Notes: generated by a model from the sequence alone, not told the origin. Shown: positions 22,194 through 29,681, counted from the stretch's first letter. The stretch: DNA of 36,685 nt from Candidatus Micrarchaeaceae archaeon (GCA_027310825.1 DAIDAC010000009.1:1-36685); one strand, 5' to 3'. Translations and numbers: made by a program.

Positions 22194-22269
22194 CAGAACC
22201 CCTTAGGTATTTAAGAATTAAGGCTTAAATAGGTTTATACATATGTTGTATCATAATGGAGTGTCATAC

Positions 22270-22500
22270 ATGAGAGGAGAAGAAATCCGAAAGAAGATAG
22301 TGGAATACCTGAACGCTCAAGAGTGGCCTTCCACCACAGAAGACGTAGCTAAAGGTGCAGATATCAGCTGGAATACCGCTGAATTACATCTTGTAAAACT
22401 TCAAGTCCAGAATAAAGTTAAATTTAGAAAAGTAGGCAGACAGAATCAATGGTGGATCAACAAAAGTTATAAGGAGAATATTGGGAATAAGACACCATAA
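22270..22500 (+). CDS. Winged helix-turn-helix protein
   Basis: The 76-residue protein has a compact winged helix (EIRKKIVEYLNAQEWPSTTEDVAKGADISWNTAELHLVKL, then a basic wing VKFRKVGRQNQWWI). I use ATG 22270, just after the start predicted from the TATA-like GTTTATACAT near 22233-22242; ATG 22243 is in frame. It lies between the divergent SHOCT-fusexin operon and the downstream GHKL ATPase gene, so it is a candidate regulator of both. Confidence 0.7.
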   Translation: MRGEEIRKKIVEYLNAQEWPSTTEDVAKGADISWNTAELHLVKLQVQNKVKFRKVGRQNQWWINKSYKENIGNKTP

Positions 22501-22519
22501 AAGAAGTTAAGGTGAGTTA

Positions 22520-23098
22520 GTGAGCGAAGAAGACACTGGACTATTTGATTTGAATGTAGAAAAAGTATTGGGAGATTGGGAAATATACCATGCAATAAGA
22601 GAAGTTATTGCAAATGCTTTGGATGAATCAATATTAACAAAAACTAAAGACATTTGGCTATCAAAAGATAAGAAAGGCGATTGGCACATTCGTGATTTCG
22701 GAAGTGGATTAAGCTATAAACATTTGACACAAAAGGAAAACAAAAACAAGCTTGAGCATAAAGACTTGATAGGAAAATTCGGTGTTGGCCTAAAAGATGC
22801 GCTCGCTGTTTTTGATAGGCGTGGGATCACTATCCTGATTAAGTCTAAATATGGGACAATGAGTTTAGTAAAAGCCAGCAAAGCAGGTTTCAAAGGCCTT
22901 GTTACGCTTCACGTTAAAATAGAAAAGCCCTCTGATAAAAATTTCATTGGAACTGACTTTACCTTACATGGAGTAAGTGATAAAGATATAAAAGATGCTA
23001 AAAATCTCTTCTTAAAATTTTCTGATGCTAAAAGACTTGAAACTACCAAATATGGAGAGGCACTTTATACACAAAGCCACCTTATACACAAGCTTTAA
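22520..23098 (+). CDS. Compact GHKL-type ATPase
   Basis: The 192-residue protein has the Bergerat ATP-binding fold. The N-box is EVIANALDES (28-37), the G1 motif DFGSGL (59-64) and the G2 motif GKFGVGLKDAL (85-95). The closest style is the MORC/Hsp90-like ATP-binding group rather than histidine kinases; no kinase dimerisation or receiver domain is present. It stops shortly after the fold and lacks the transducer domain usually found in MutL, Hsp90 or MORC. It starts with GTG after AAGGTGAG (22508-22515), 19 bases behind the winged-helix gene. GHKL proteins of this size occur in mobile elements and defence islands; the role here is unknown. Confidence 0.75.
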   Translation: MSEEDTGLFDLNVEKVLGDWEIYHAIREVIANALDESILTKTKDIWLSKDKKGDWHIRDFGSGLSYKHLTQKENKNKLEHKDLIGKFGVGLKDALAVFDRRGITILIKSKYGTMSLVKASKAGFKGLVTLHVKIEKPSDKNFIGTDFTLHGVSDKDIKDAKNLFLKFSDAKRLETTKYGEALYTQSHLIHKL

Positions 23099-23101
23099 AT
23101 A
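23065..23101 (+). promoter_or_regulatory. Two TTATACACAA repeats and a strong TATA element
   Basis: TTATACACAA occurs at 23065-23074 and 23082-23091, a 17-base period, inside the last codons of the GHKL gene. CAAGCTTTAAATA (23089-23101) follows and, with ATTGTGAATG at 23120-23129, copies the promoter module at 5948. CACAA-ATA-TTGTG (23113-23125) adds a small palindrome at the predicted start site. Confidence 0.5.
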
Positions 23102-23126
23102 CTAATGTTGCACACAAATATTGTGA

Positions 23127-23285
23127 ATGTGTAGGCACGACGTCTACACTGCAGAACCCAATGGTGTACAAATGCAATTGAAGCAATCGCTGCAACATAT
23201 GTCTGATCTTTTCGGCAGCGTAAGCATCATAGCAAGCAAGTGCTGGAACACAAATAATACACCATATATGGGCTTGGCTGCATAA
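23127..23285 (+). CDS. Small protein of 52 residues, unknown
   Basis: An open frame begins at the ATG inside ATTGTGAATG, the predicted 5' end of a transcript from the strong TATA element upstream, so it would be leaderless. It encodes MCRHDVYTAEPNGVQMQLKQ, then a mixed sequence ending NTPYMGLAA, with two cysteines and several methionines. I do not recognise it. Promoter placement is the main support. Confidence 0.4.
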   Translation: MCRHDVYTAEPNGVQMQLKQSLQHMSDLFGSVSIIASKCWNTNNTPYMGLAA

Positions 23286-23313
23286 ATCCTGAAAAAAAGT
23301 TTAAGGTGTTTAT

Positions 23314-23694
23314 GTGGGCCAAGTCGCTATTACTACTAGAGTGGAAAAAGTCTCGCTGACCAAGCGTGAGCAGTTGATACTGCTCGAGATCGGCAACGAC
23401 GCAATCGACAGCGCATCTGCTTTCGTCGGCTACCTGAGCGAAGAATATGGGTTCTCCAAAAGCTCGGTGTGGTACAACCTCAACAGGCTGAAGGAAAAAG
23501 GAATCCTTAGCTTTGCGTCGAAAGACGAGCCAGGAATACCGCTGGTGCTGACAAGAAAAGGCATCGATCATCTTCATGCGTTAATAAGTGTCGGGATGAG
23601 AGTAGAGGACTTCGCGGAAATGCCCGCGGTGGCCCCTAATTTAAGTATTAAAGGGCGGGCGCCCCTTATGGTGCCTAACATTATGATAGGATGA
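23314..23694 (+). CDS. Winged helix transcriptional regulator
   Basis: The 126-residue protein starts with GTG and has a winged-helix domain (about 15-90). VSLTKREQLILLEIG is the first helix, FSKSSVWYNLNRLKEKGIL the recognition helix, and LVLTRKGIDHLHAL the closing part. This is the style of PadR/MarR-like regulators. The C-terminal 30 residues (from about EDFAEMPAVAPNL) are unlike the rest and are encoded by DNA that can fold into hairpins. The target is unknown. Confidence 0.78.
   Translation: MGQVAITTRVEKVSLTKREQLILLEIGNDAIDSASAFVGYLSEEYGFSKSSVWYNLNRLKEKGILSFASKDEPGIPLVLTRKGIDHLHALISVGMRVEDFAEMPAVAPNLSIKGRAPLMVPNIMIG
23623..23680 (+). other. Hairpins in the 3' end of the regulator gene
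   Basis: GCCCG and CGGGC flank an inner stem CCCTAAT/ATTA-AA-GGG, and GGCGCC pairs with GGTGCC (one G-T pair) just after. The hairpins lie in the coding tail of the regulator gene. They could form an RNA structure or slow transcription. Confidence 0.35.
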
Positions 23695-23729
23695 CGCTCA
23701 GGGATGAGATAGGGTTATTACAGAAACAG

Positions 23730-23745
23730 GGCCGGGAAACCGGCC
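23730..23745. terminator. Perfect GNRA-capped hairpin between convergent genes
   Basis: GGCCGG-GAAA-CCGGCC is a six-pair GC stem with a GAAA tetraloop on the plus strand, in the 64-base gap between two convergent genes. There is no T-run directly after it. It may be a transcription end structure or part of a small RNA. Confidence 0.4.
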
Positions 23746-23758
23746 ACTTTCACCTAAA

Positions 23759-24061
23759 TTAGAGGGCGTGCTCTGCTTTGAGCATTGCCTCTTTTCTTTT
23801 TGTACCTCCTTTTGCAGAATAGTTTCCAAGAGTTCCGTCGCTCTTCACCACCCTATGGCAAGGAATCGTCGGCGCGAGCGGATTCATCTTCATAACGCTG
23901 CCGACTGCGCGGTAAGCGTGGGGATAACCGGCCTTTTTGGCAAGCTCTTTGTATGTGATTGTCTTGCCCTTTGGAACAGAAAAAGTGGCGAGAAGCACCT
24001 TTGTCTGGAATTGTGTGAGGTCGTACGTCTTCAGCTTCTTTATGATCTCGCTTCTTTGCAT
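23759..24061 (-). CDS. ogt: Methylated-DNA-protein cysteine methyltransferase (O6-alkylguanine repair)
   Basis: The protein removes alkyl groups from O6 of guanine by transfer to its own cysteine. The 100 residues consist only of the DNA-binding/active-site domain. RAVGSVMKMNP (51-61) holds the arginine finger, IPCHRVVKSDGTLGNYSAKGG (66-86) the nucleophile Cys68, and the helix-turn-helix lies in between. The usual N-terminal domain is missing, as in several small archaeal proteins. ATG 24061 lies about 25 bases after a TATA element, so the start is leaderless; a TTG 15 bases upstream is in frame. Confidence 0.88.
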   Translation of the reverse strand: MQRSEIIKKLKTYDLTQFQTKVLLATFSVPKGKTITYKELAKKAGYPHAYRAVGSVMKMNPLAPTIPCHRVVKSDGTLGNYSAKGGTKRKEAMLKAEHAL

Positions 24062-24080
24062 AATATGATTTTGCAAAAGG

Positions 24081-24092
24081 ATTATTAAACTG
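24081..24092. promoter_or_regulatory. TATA element between divergent ogt and ilvE
   Basis: ATTATTAAACTG reads as TATA-like on both strands. Its centre is about 25 bases from the ogt ATG (24061) and 32 bases from the preferred ilvE ATG (24118), so it may serve both. Confidence 0.35.
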
Positions 24093-24117
24093 TTATCCCA
24101 TCATTATGCGTGGGTGC

Positions 24118-25044
24118 ATGGCTGGCAAAGACGATAGATCTAATCTGAAGGTCTGGCTTGACGGCAAGCTTGTGAATTACAACGATGCAAAGGTTCCGAT
24201 ACTTACTCATTCGCTCCAATATGGAAGCGGAATCTTCGAAGGGCTGCGTGCATACCAGAACCATAAAGGAGTAGCTATCTTCCGTCTTCATGATCATGTA
24301 AAGCGATTCTTCAGGACTGCGAAGATTTACCACATGGATCTCGGCTACACGCCAAAGGAATTGGAGAAGGCGATTGTAGAAACTGTCCGCGCGAACGGAT
24401 CTAAGCCGTGTTACATAAGACCTTTCGCATTCTACAACACAGACCACATAGGGCTAGCTACCCACGGCGACAAAGTGACAACGTTCATAGCAGCTGTGCC
24501 AATGGGTGCGTACTTCGGAAAGGGAAAAGACCAGGGGATAAGATGCAAGACCTCTACATGGAGAAGAATAAATTCTGAGATTCTGCCTGTTGAGGCAAAG
24601 GCGAGCGGCAACTACATAAATTCGCTGATTGCGCACCAAGAAGCTTCGACGTCCGGATTTGACGAAGCGATAATGCTCTCGCTGGACGGAATGATTGCGG
24701 AAGGGTCAACTGAAAACATATTCCTCTACATGGATGATTATCTTTTGACGCCGAACTACAGCGCAGACATACTTATTGGGATAACTCGCGACTCTGTGAT
24801 AAAAATTGCTCAAAGTTCCGGCATAGAAGTGGTTGAGACAGAGCTGCACAAAGAGGAACTTTACATTGCAGATGAAGTTTTCTTCACAGGAACAGCGGCA
24901 GAGATAACTCCAGTCGTGAACGTCGATGGAATAAAGGTAGGCGAAGGAAAGCCTGGAAAGATAACAAAGATGCTCTCGCAGAAGTATTCCGATGTTGTGA
25001 TGGGAAAGAACAACAAGTTCAAGGACTGGCTTACTTATGTATAA
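24118..25044 (+). CDS. ilvE: Branched-chain amino acid aminotransferase
   Basis: A PLP enzyme of fold type IV that interconverts Leu, Ile and Val with their 2-oxo acids, using glutamate/2-oxoglutarate. The 308 residues are the usual length. The PLP lysine is Lys161 in VEAKASGNYINSL, EGLRAY (41-46) and RLHDHVKRF form the substrate side, and the C-terminal region carries FFTGTAAEITPV, which matches the phosphate-binding segment. I prefer ATG 24118; ATG 24106 would add four residues and lie too close to the TATA element. No other branched-chain biosynthesis gene is in the window. Confidence 0.92.
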   Translation: MAGKDDRSNLKVWLDGKLVNYNDAKVPILTHSLQYGSGIFEGLRAYQNHKGVAIFRLHDHVKRFFRTAKIYHMDLGYTPKELEKAIVETVRANGSKPCYIRPFAFYNTDHIGLATHGDKVTTFIAAVPMGAYFGKGKDQGIRCKTSTWRRINSEILPVEAKASGNYINSLIAHQEASTSGFDEAIMLSLDGMIAEGSTENIFLYMDDYLLTPNYSADILIGITRDSVIKIAQSSGIEVVETELHKEELYIADEVFFTGTAAEITPVVNVDGIKVGEGKPGKITKMLSQKYSDVVMGKNNKFKDWLTYV

Positions 25045-25419
25045 TTAGAGTAGCTTAAGTTTATCCGTGAATAGATCAATCTCCTTACCATTCCACGGTC
25101 CTATTCCCAAAACTGTCGTCGTTCCGGGAGGGAGTTGAGTAAGCCCAGCATCGTTGACGATTGCGCACGGAACTTTCTTGAATTGGAATGCTTTGTAAAG
25201 CTTCATCAGCGATTCTTCGTCTGGAACCTTAAGAACAATCTTCTTCTGCCCGGATTCCAGCCATTCTTTGACTATGTCTTTGTCCTTTCTCTCTGCGTCG
25301 AGGAAACTTAGCACTGAGCCGTGAGCTATCTGTGCTCCGAGCTTTCCTTTTCCCATGTCCAAGTCTGCTCTTACTATTATGACCTGTTTTATCTCCCCTT
25401 CTGTGCTCCCTCTAGGCAT
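25045..25419 (-). CDS. pth2: Peptidyl-tRNA hydrolase, Pth2 type
   Basis: The enzyme releases peptides from drop-off peptidyl-tRNA. The 124 residues show the Pth2 fold: IKQVIIVRADLDMGKGKLGAQIAHGSV (catalytic Lys and conserved Gln-His), then ESGQKKIVLKV, PCAIVNDAGLTQLPPGTTTVLGIGP and DLFTDKLKLL at the end. ATG 25419 lies about 26 bases after the TATA element (minus strand near 25441-25450), so the mRNA is leaderless; an ATG six codons upstream is in frame. It ends right after ilvE, tail to tail. Confidence 0.92.
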   Translation of the reverse strand: MPRGSTEGEIKQVIIVRADLDMGKGKLGAQIAHGSVLSFLDAERKDKDIVKEWLESGQKKIVLKVPDEESLMKLYKAFQFKKVPCAIVNDAGLTQLPPGTTTVLGIGPWNGKEIDLFTDKLKLL

Positions 25420-25512
25420 GAATGCCTTTTGCAACACATCTTTATATTGTTATTGATTGACGAATCTTCAGTCTGCTTTATATATCTGAAAGTGAGAGGG
25501 AATCTGGATTCT

Positions 25513-26100
25513 ATGAGCATTTCAACTGGAAAGCCGATCGAAAGCGGCAGCACAGCAACTCCGACGACAACAACTAGCGTGAAGCACGACAAAGCCGTTC
25601 TAGACAATATAGTAGCAGAGCTCACGAAAAAGCTGGGCGAAATGAAAATCGGCGAAACCCATATCATGGTCACTCTTGTTGACGATTTGGATAAGACGAG
25701 AATCTACACCGGTGGCGAAAAAGACGACAAAAGGCTCAGAGCGTGGGTACATTTTGATCCTTTCCACACGATAATGACGATAGACGAAACAGAATCCGGA
25801 AAATTCAGAGTATCGATATCGCAAAACTACTTCAGGCAGCTCTTTGGAAAGGATTTCGACGGAATCAAGATATTCAAGCACATGCAAGAAATTGTGGTCG
25901 AGGTATTCGGGCAGAACGGGATTCCGTTTGAATCTGCAGGAACAGATGGTGAGAAAGAGCCCAATCTGGCCTTTAGGATAATTGACTTTTCTACAGAGAT
26001 AATAGATGATGAAGAGAGGGCCAAAAGAAAGAGGGAGAGCGAAAACGCAGCATATTACGCAGAAATGCAAAAAAGGAAAGCAGAATTTGGGAGAAAATAA
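25513..26100 (+). CDS. Unknown soluble protein, 195 residues
   Basis: I do not recognise this protein. It has a Ser/Thr/Pro-rich N-terminal tail (1-30), an alpha/beta domain (about 35-160; THIMVTLVDDLDKTRIYTGG, AWVHFDPFHTIMTID, YFRQLFGKDFDGIKIFKHM) and a highly charged helical C terminus (IDDEERAKRKRESENAAYYAEMQ). It has no membrane segment and no cysteine. ATG 25513 lies just downstream of the start predicted from TTTATATA (25478-25485). It converges with the HAD gene, with no gap. Confidence 0.65.
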   Translation: MSISTGKPIESGSTATPTTTTSVKHDKAVLDNIVAELTKKLGEMKIGETHIMVTLVDDLDKTRIYTGGEKDDKRLRAWVHFDPFHTIMTIDETESGKFRVSISQNYFRQLFGKDFDGIKIFKHMQEIVVEVFGQNGIPFESAGTDGEKEPNLAFRIIDFSTEIIDDEERAKRKRESENAAYYAEMQKRKAEFGRK

Positions 26101-26706
26101 CTACCCTATAGCCAACGCCCTTGCGCGCGGCGCGGTTTTGCATTTTGAAACCTCTTTTATTATCGGAGAACGCAGGTCGCTTCCCTCTGTTATGAAGGTT
26201 ATGTTTTTGTTTATCCTCGAGAACAGCCTTCCCAGATATCTGTTGTAGCTCGTCTCTACCAGCATGACCTTGCAGCCTCTTCTCGCAACAATCAGTGCGC
26301 AGACAGGGTTGTCTTCCACAACGATCGGAAGCTCTCCGTTTATCGGCCTGGCTTTGTCCTTCATGTGCACTCTTTCTATTATCCGGATGTTTATTCCCTG
26401 CTGCGAAAGCCTTTCTCCGATCGTGTTTATGTCCATTGTTTTGTTAGCGGTCATGACCGCGATCCCGTGGCCTTTTTCCTGGAGCTCTTTCATCAACGAA
26501 ATCATCTGCGGAACGAACTCCTGCGCGTTGATGTTTTTTATCAGCTTCGATGCGCTCTTCGGCATTGTGCTCAGTCCGATGACAACGCTTTCGCGATAGC
26601 ATGCCTCAAGGGTTGAATTTGACCTAAGAAGGCCCAGAGTATGGTGGAAGGCATCCTCTATATCTGCAATTAGCACTCCATCTAGGTCGAACACTATCAC
26701 TGGCAT
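26101..26706 (-). CDS. HAD-superfamily hydrolase
   Basis: The 201-residue protein has the HAD catalytic motifs: VFDLDGVL (nucleophile Asp7 and Asp9), MTAN (motif II threonine), a lysine in the following helical region and VVEDNP (motif IV acids). A helical cap is inserted after motif I. The family removes phosphate from small metabolites; substrate unknown. I start at ATG 26706, with the motif at residue 7; ATG 26718 is possible. A TATA element lies near 26742-26751 on the minus strand. Confidence 0.8.
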   Translation of the reverse strand: MPVIVFDLDGVLIADIEDAFHHTLGLLRSNSTLEACYRESVVIGLSTMPKSASKLIKNINAQEFVPQMISLMKELQEKGHGIAVMTANKTMDINTIGERLSQQGINIRIIERVHMKDKARPINGELPIVVEDNPVCALIVARRGCKVMLVETSYNRYLGRLFSRINKNITFITEGSDLRSPIIKEVSKCKTAPRARALAIG

Positions 26707-26858
26707 GCGCGTCCCCACCGGACATCATGCTATGCTGTGCTGCTTTTAAAGGCGATGATGCCACTTTGGCAAAGAACGAACCAGGGCGATACTGAAAATC
26801 GGCTTACCTCGACATTTATTTAAGTTCTGTTGCAATATATTGATTGTAACTTCATCTT

Positions 26859-28037
26859 TTGACGAATTTTGGTGTTTGTGTGATAGATGCAAAGACGATC
26901 TCGCTTGTAAAATCGCTTTTCAAGGAGTACTATTCCAAGAGCGACGACTACATGCCCGAAGGAATCGACAAGAGGGAGTTCGGATTCGGCGATTTCGAGA
27001 AGAAAATCGCTGTGCGCCATCTTGCATTCAAGGATTCGAAGGAGTTCAAGAGCTATGTCGTCAGCAACAGCCCGCCTTTCATATCGAGCTCCACTGCAGA
27101 GTACGAGCGGCCTGCTGCCCGACCTATGGAAGCAAAGGGCTGGCTCGGAGGAGAGCTGATCTTCGACCTTGATGCGTCTGACCTTAAGCTGAAATGCCAA
27201 GAACAGCACGGAAAATCTTGGGTTTGCCAGGAGTGCCTCGATGCGGTGAAAGAAGAGACGTTGCATCTTGTCGAGGACTTTCTTGTTCCAGATTTCGGTT
27301 TCTCCGACAGCGACATAAAAATAAACTTCAGCGGAAACCGCGGTTACCACATCCATGTAAGAAACAATGGCATCATGGAACTCGACTCTAAGGCACGCAG
27401 GCAAATCAGCGAATACATAACAGGAACAAACATAGACTCGGAAAGTCTCTTCGAACTTCGCAAAGGAATCGGCGACAAAAACAAAATACTCCACGGGCCA
27501 AATCCGAAAAGCGGCGGCTGGGGGGGAAAGATCGCGACAAACCTTGTTGAAGCGCTCAACACAGGTGTTGCAACGCTCGAGGAGCTGGGGATTCCGAAGA
27601 AATACGCAAAGAAACTTTTCAAGGACCACGCCCTCGTCACCGCCGGCATCAACAGCGGAAACTGGGACATGGTGAACATACCAAACAAGATGGAATTCTG
27701 GAAAGGGATAATACAAAACATGGCGATAAAGCAGAGCGACTCGATCGACAGAAACGTAACAAACGATACCGGTCACTTGATCAGGCTTCCGAACACGATC
27801 CACGGCGACACGGGCCTCGTGGGAAAAAAGATCGGATCCCTCAACGAACTGATGCACTTCGACCCGATGGTTGAAGCCGTTGTCTTCAAAAAGGGAACGC
27901 TGAAAATCCACGTCAACAAGGCATACAAATTCTCGATCGGAGGAGAGAGCTTTGGCCCGTACGAGAACCAGGACGTCGAGCTTCCACAGTATGCTGCTGT
28001 TTATCTGCTTCTGAAAAGAACTAGCGTGCTGAAATAA
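26859..28037 (+). CDS. priS: DNA primase small (catalytic) subunit PriS
   Basis: The catalytic subunit of the archaeal/eukaryotic primase makes primers for DNA replication with PriL. The 392 residues contain the metal-binding pair in ELIFDLDASD (Asp103 and Asp105), a zinc knuckle (Cys113, His117, Cys123, Cys126) and SGNRGYHIHVRN (158-169), the nucleotide-binding S-G-x-R-G-x-H motif. Further conserved pieces are DRNVTNDTGHLIRLPNTIHGDTGL and the C-terminal beta part. The start appears to be TTG 26859; GTG 26880 is in frame. No PriL gene is in the window. Confidence 0.93.
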   Translation: MTNFGVCVIDAKTISLVKSLFKEYYSKSDDYMPEGIDKREFGFGDFEKKIAVRHLAFKDSKEFKSYVVSNSPPFISSSTAEYERPAARPMEAKGWLGGELIFDLDASDLKLKCQEQHGKSWVCQECLDAVKEETLHLVEDFLVPDFGFSDSDIKINFSGNRGYHIHVRNNGIMELDSKARRQISEYITGTNIDSESLFELRKGIGDKNKILHGPNPKSGGWGGKIATNLVEALNTGVATLEELGIPKKYAKKLFKDHALVTAGINSGNWDMVNIPNKMEFWKGIIQNMAIKQSDSIDRNVTNDTGHLIRLPNTIHGDTGLVGKKIGSLNELMHFDPMVEAVVFKKGTLKIHVNKAYKFSIGGESFGPYENQDVELPQYAAVYLLLKRTSVLK

Positions 28038-28039
28038 CT

Positions 28040-28273
28040 TTACATTTCTGGCCTCATTATGCCCCTTGGAGCTTCCGTCCTCCTGAGCGTGCCAAGTATG
28101 CTTTCTACTTTGTGTGCGCTCTTCTTCCTGTCTGCCTCTGCCGCCTTCTCTCTGGCTTCGATAGGGCCCATAAATGTAGACGGGAAATCGTCTATCGGAG
28201 TCCTCGTCCTAGTAATAGTCCTAGTTGCAATAATTGGACTAGACTCTCTATACTCAGCTTCTGGTGTAGCCAT
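28040..28273 (-). CDS. Small hydrophilic protein, unknown
   Basis: The 77-residue frame is charged, with a likely helix (PIEAREKAAEADRKKSAHKV), and uses AGG/AGA arginine codons like the neighbours. A TATA element (TTTATAAAG on the minus strand, about 28315-28323) precedes it. The opposite strand also has an open frame of 83 codons (28059-28310) that would be very hydrophobic; I prefer this strand because of its promoter and codon use, but only moderately. It ends two bases from the primase stop. Confidence 0.55.
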   Translation of the reverse strand: MATPEAEYRESSPIIATRTITRTRTPIDDFPSTFMGPIEAREKAAEADRKKSAHKVESILGTLRRTEAPRGIMRPEM

Positions 28274-28436
28274 GAAGAAACCTGACTTGTCGCCCTACAC
28301 CTTAGTATAACAGCTTTATAAATCTTGCTCCCTTGGAGTTGTAGACCAATTTTGCACGGTTTCAGGCATTTTTCGGCAGATTCCAGACCAAAAGATAACC
28401 TTTTTATGCTTGTTGCGTCGTATAATACTACGTCGT

Positions 28437-29666
28437 GTGAGCTGCGTGTCAGAGCGTATACTAGTGCTTGCTGTAGACATCGATAATGATCTCTATAGGA
28501 AGACAAGAATTACTGGTCCTGTAATAGGTAGGCAAGACAACCTAAAGTCAGCCGCAAGGCTTGCCCTTGCAGATCCGCAGGACACCGACGCGAACGCGAT
28601 GTTCGAAGCGGTTAGGAAGTACGACCAGCTAAAAAAGCAGGGTTACTCGGTAGCGGTCGTCACAGTCACAGGAGCAGAGAAAGAGGGATTTGTCGCCGAC
28701 AACGAACTTTCTAGGCAGCTCGACATAGTGCTGGACAAGTTCAAGGCGGATTCATGCGTACTTGTCACAGACGGAGCAAGCGACATAAGAATCCTTCCGA
28801 TCTTGAAGACAAGGGTAAAGGTCAACAGCGTAGACATAGTAAGGATGAAGCAAGCGGAATCCGTCGAAAACACATACTTCACGCTCCTTGAAAAGCTGAG
28901 AGAGCCTCACTACGCAAGGATAGTATTCGGAATACCTGCGATCCTTCTGTTGATGTTCGCGGTCAGCTACTACTCCAATTACGGATGGCAGCCACCTATC
29001 GCGCTGATCGGACTCTATCTTATAATAAAGGGCTTCGGAGTGGAAGACGCGCTGCTCGAAAGCGCAAAGGGATTTGGATTCAGCATCTATAGAATGAGCT
29101 TTGTCTTCTACATGGCGGCGCTAGTGTTTACAATAATAGCAGTTATCGTCGGATACGGAGACCTTGTCAACGCAACTGCGCAGGCTCTTGACCCGATAAC
29201 ATTGTTCAGCTACGGAGCGGAAGGATTCCTTCTGGTGTTCCCGATAGCCATAGTGCTGTTCCTGTTCGGAAAGATCGCAGACCTCGAAAGCAAGCGCCAG
29301 CGCTACCGCGCAATCACACAAGGAACATATGTTGGATTTGCAATCGCCTCGGTCATGCTTCTTTACCTCGCAGCCGCTTGGATAATCGGACAGATTTACT
29401 TCTGGCAGCTCCTTGTCTTCAGCGGACTTGTGCTAGTCGCAGGGTACACAGTTGCAAAGGCTAGCCTGATACTTAGAAACCACGCAGTCAAGAAGACAAA
29501 GATGAAGAACAAGCAGGTCATCAACGACATAGGAGCATACATCGGCAAGATAACCGACGTAGACACAAAGAGAGGCGTGCTCGTTGTCAAGACTGATTAT
29601 GGAAACACTCTTCGCTATGACATCGACAGAATCACGAACATAACCGACAGAGTCATAATAAGGTAA
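28437..29666 (+). CDS. DUF373 family archaeal membrane protein
   Basis: The 409-residue protein belongs to DUF373, a conserved archaeal family of unknown function. The soluble N-terminal domain (1-155) has the strongly conserved LAVDIDNDLYRKTRITGPVIG and DPQDTDANAMFEAV segments; about six membrane helices follow (about 158-350), then a small soluble C-terminal domain (GKITDVDTKRGVLVVKTDYG). GTG 28437 or GTG 28446 are the likely starts, placed just downstream of the TATA-like elements near 28402-28429. It heads the operon that continues into rnp1 and the ribosomal proteins. Confidence 0.85.
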   Translation: MSCVSERILVLAVDIDNDLYRKTRITGPVIGRQDNLKSAARLALADPQDTDANAMFEAVRKYDQLKKQGYSVAVVTVTGAEKEGFVADNELSRQLDIVLDKFKADSCVLVTDGASDIRILPILKTRVKVNSVDIVRMKQAESVENTYFTLLEKLREPHYARIVFGIPAILLLMFAVSYYSNYGWQPPIALIGLYLIIKGFGVEDALLESAKGFGFSIYRMSFVFYMAALVFTIIAVIVGYGDLVNATAQALDPITLFSYGAEGFLLVFPIAIVLFLFGKIADLESKRQRYRAITQGTYVGFAIASVMLLYLAAAWIIGQIYFWQLLVFSGLVLVAGYTVAKASLILRNHAVKKTKMKNKQVINDIGAYIGKITDVDTKRGVLVVKTDYGNTLRYDIDRITNITDRVIIR

Positions 29667-29681
29667 CTCTTTCTTGATCGC

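Noticed and set aside
23065-23091. DnaA boxes (TTATACACA) marking an origin
   Set aside because: Archaea use Orc1/Cdc6 and not DnaA; the two copies fall inside the GHKL coding end and no Cdc6 gene is near.
23700-23760. RNase P RNA 3' end (ATGAGATAG, ACAGAAAC and TTTCACCT resemble it)
   Set aside because: The conserved GGCTTA is missing, and the upstream 300 bases encode a clear winged-helix protein, leaving no room for the 5' half.
25321-25512. N-terminal extension of the 25513 protein
   Set aside because: It would run antisense through pth2 and across the TATA element; the ATG at 25513 matches the predicted transcript start.
26750-26800. Second C/D box sRNA (GATGATG and CTGA)
   Set aside because: Box C is imperfect, no D' box lies at the right distance and C' is not recognisable; the segment is better explained as the promoter region of the HAD gene.
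28059-28310. Rightward 83-codon membrane protein
   Set aside because: It is antisense to the 28040-28273 frame, which has a better promoter and codon use; hydrophobic shadow frames are common.
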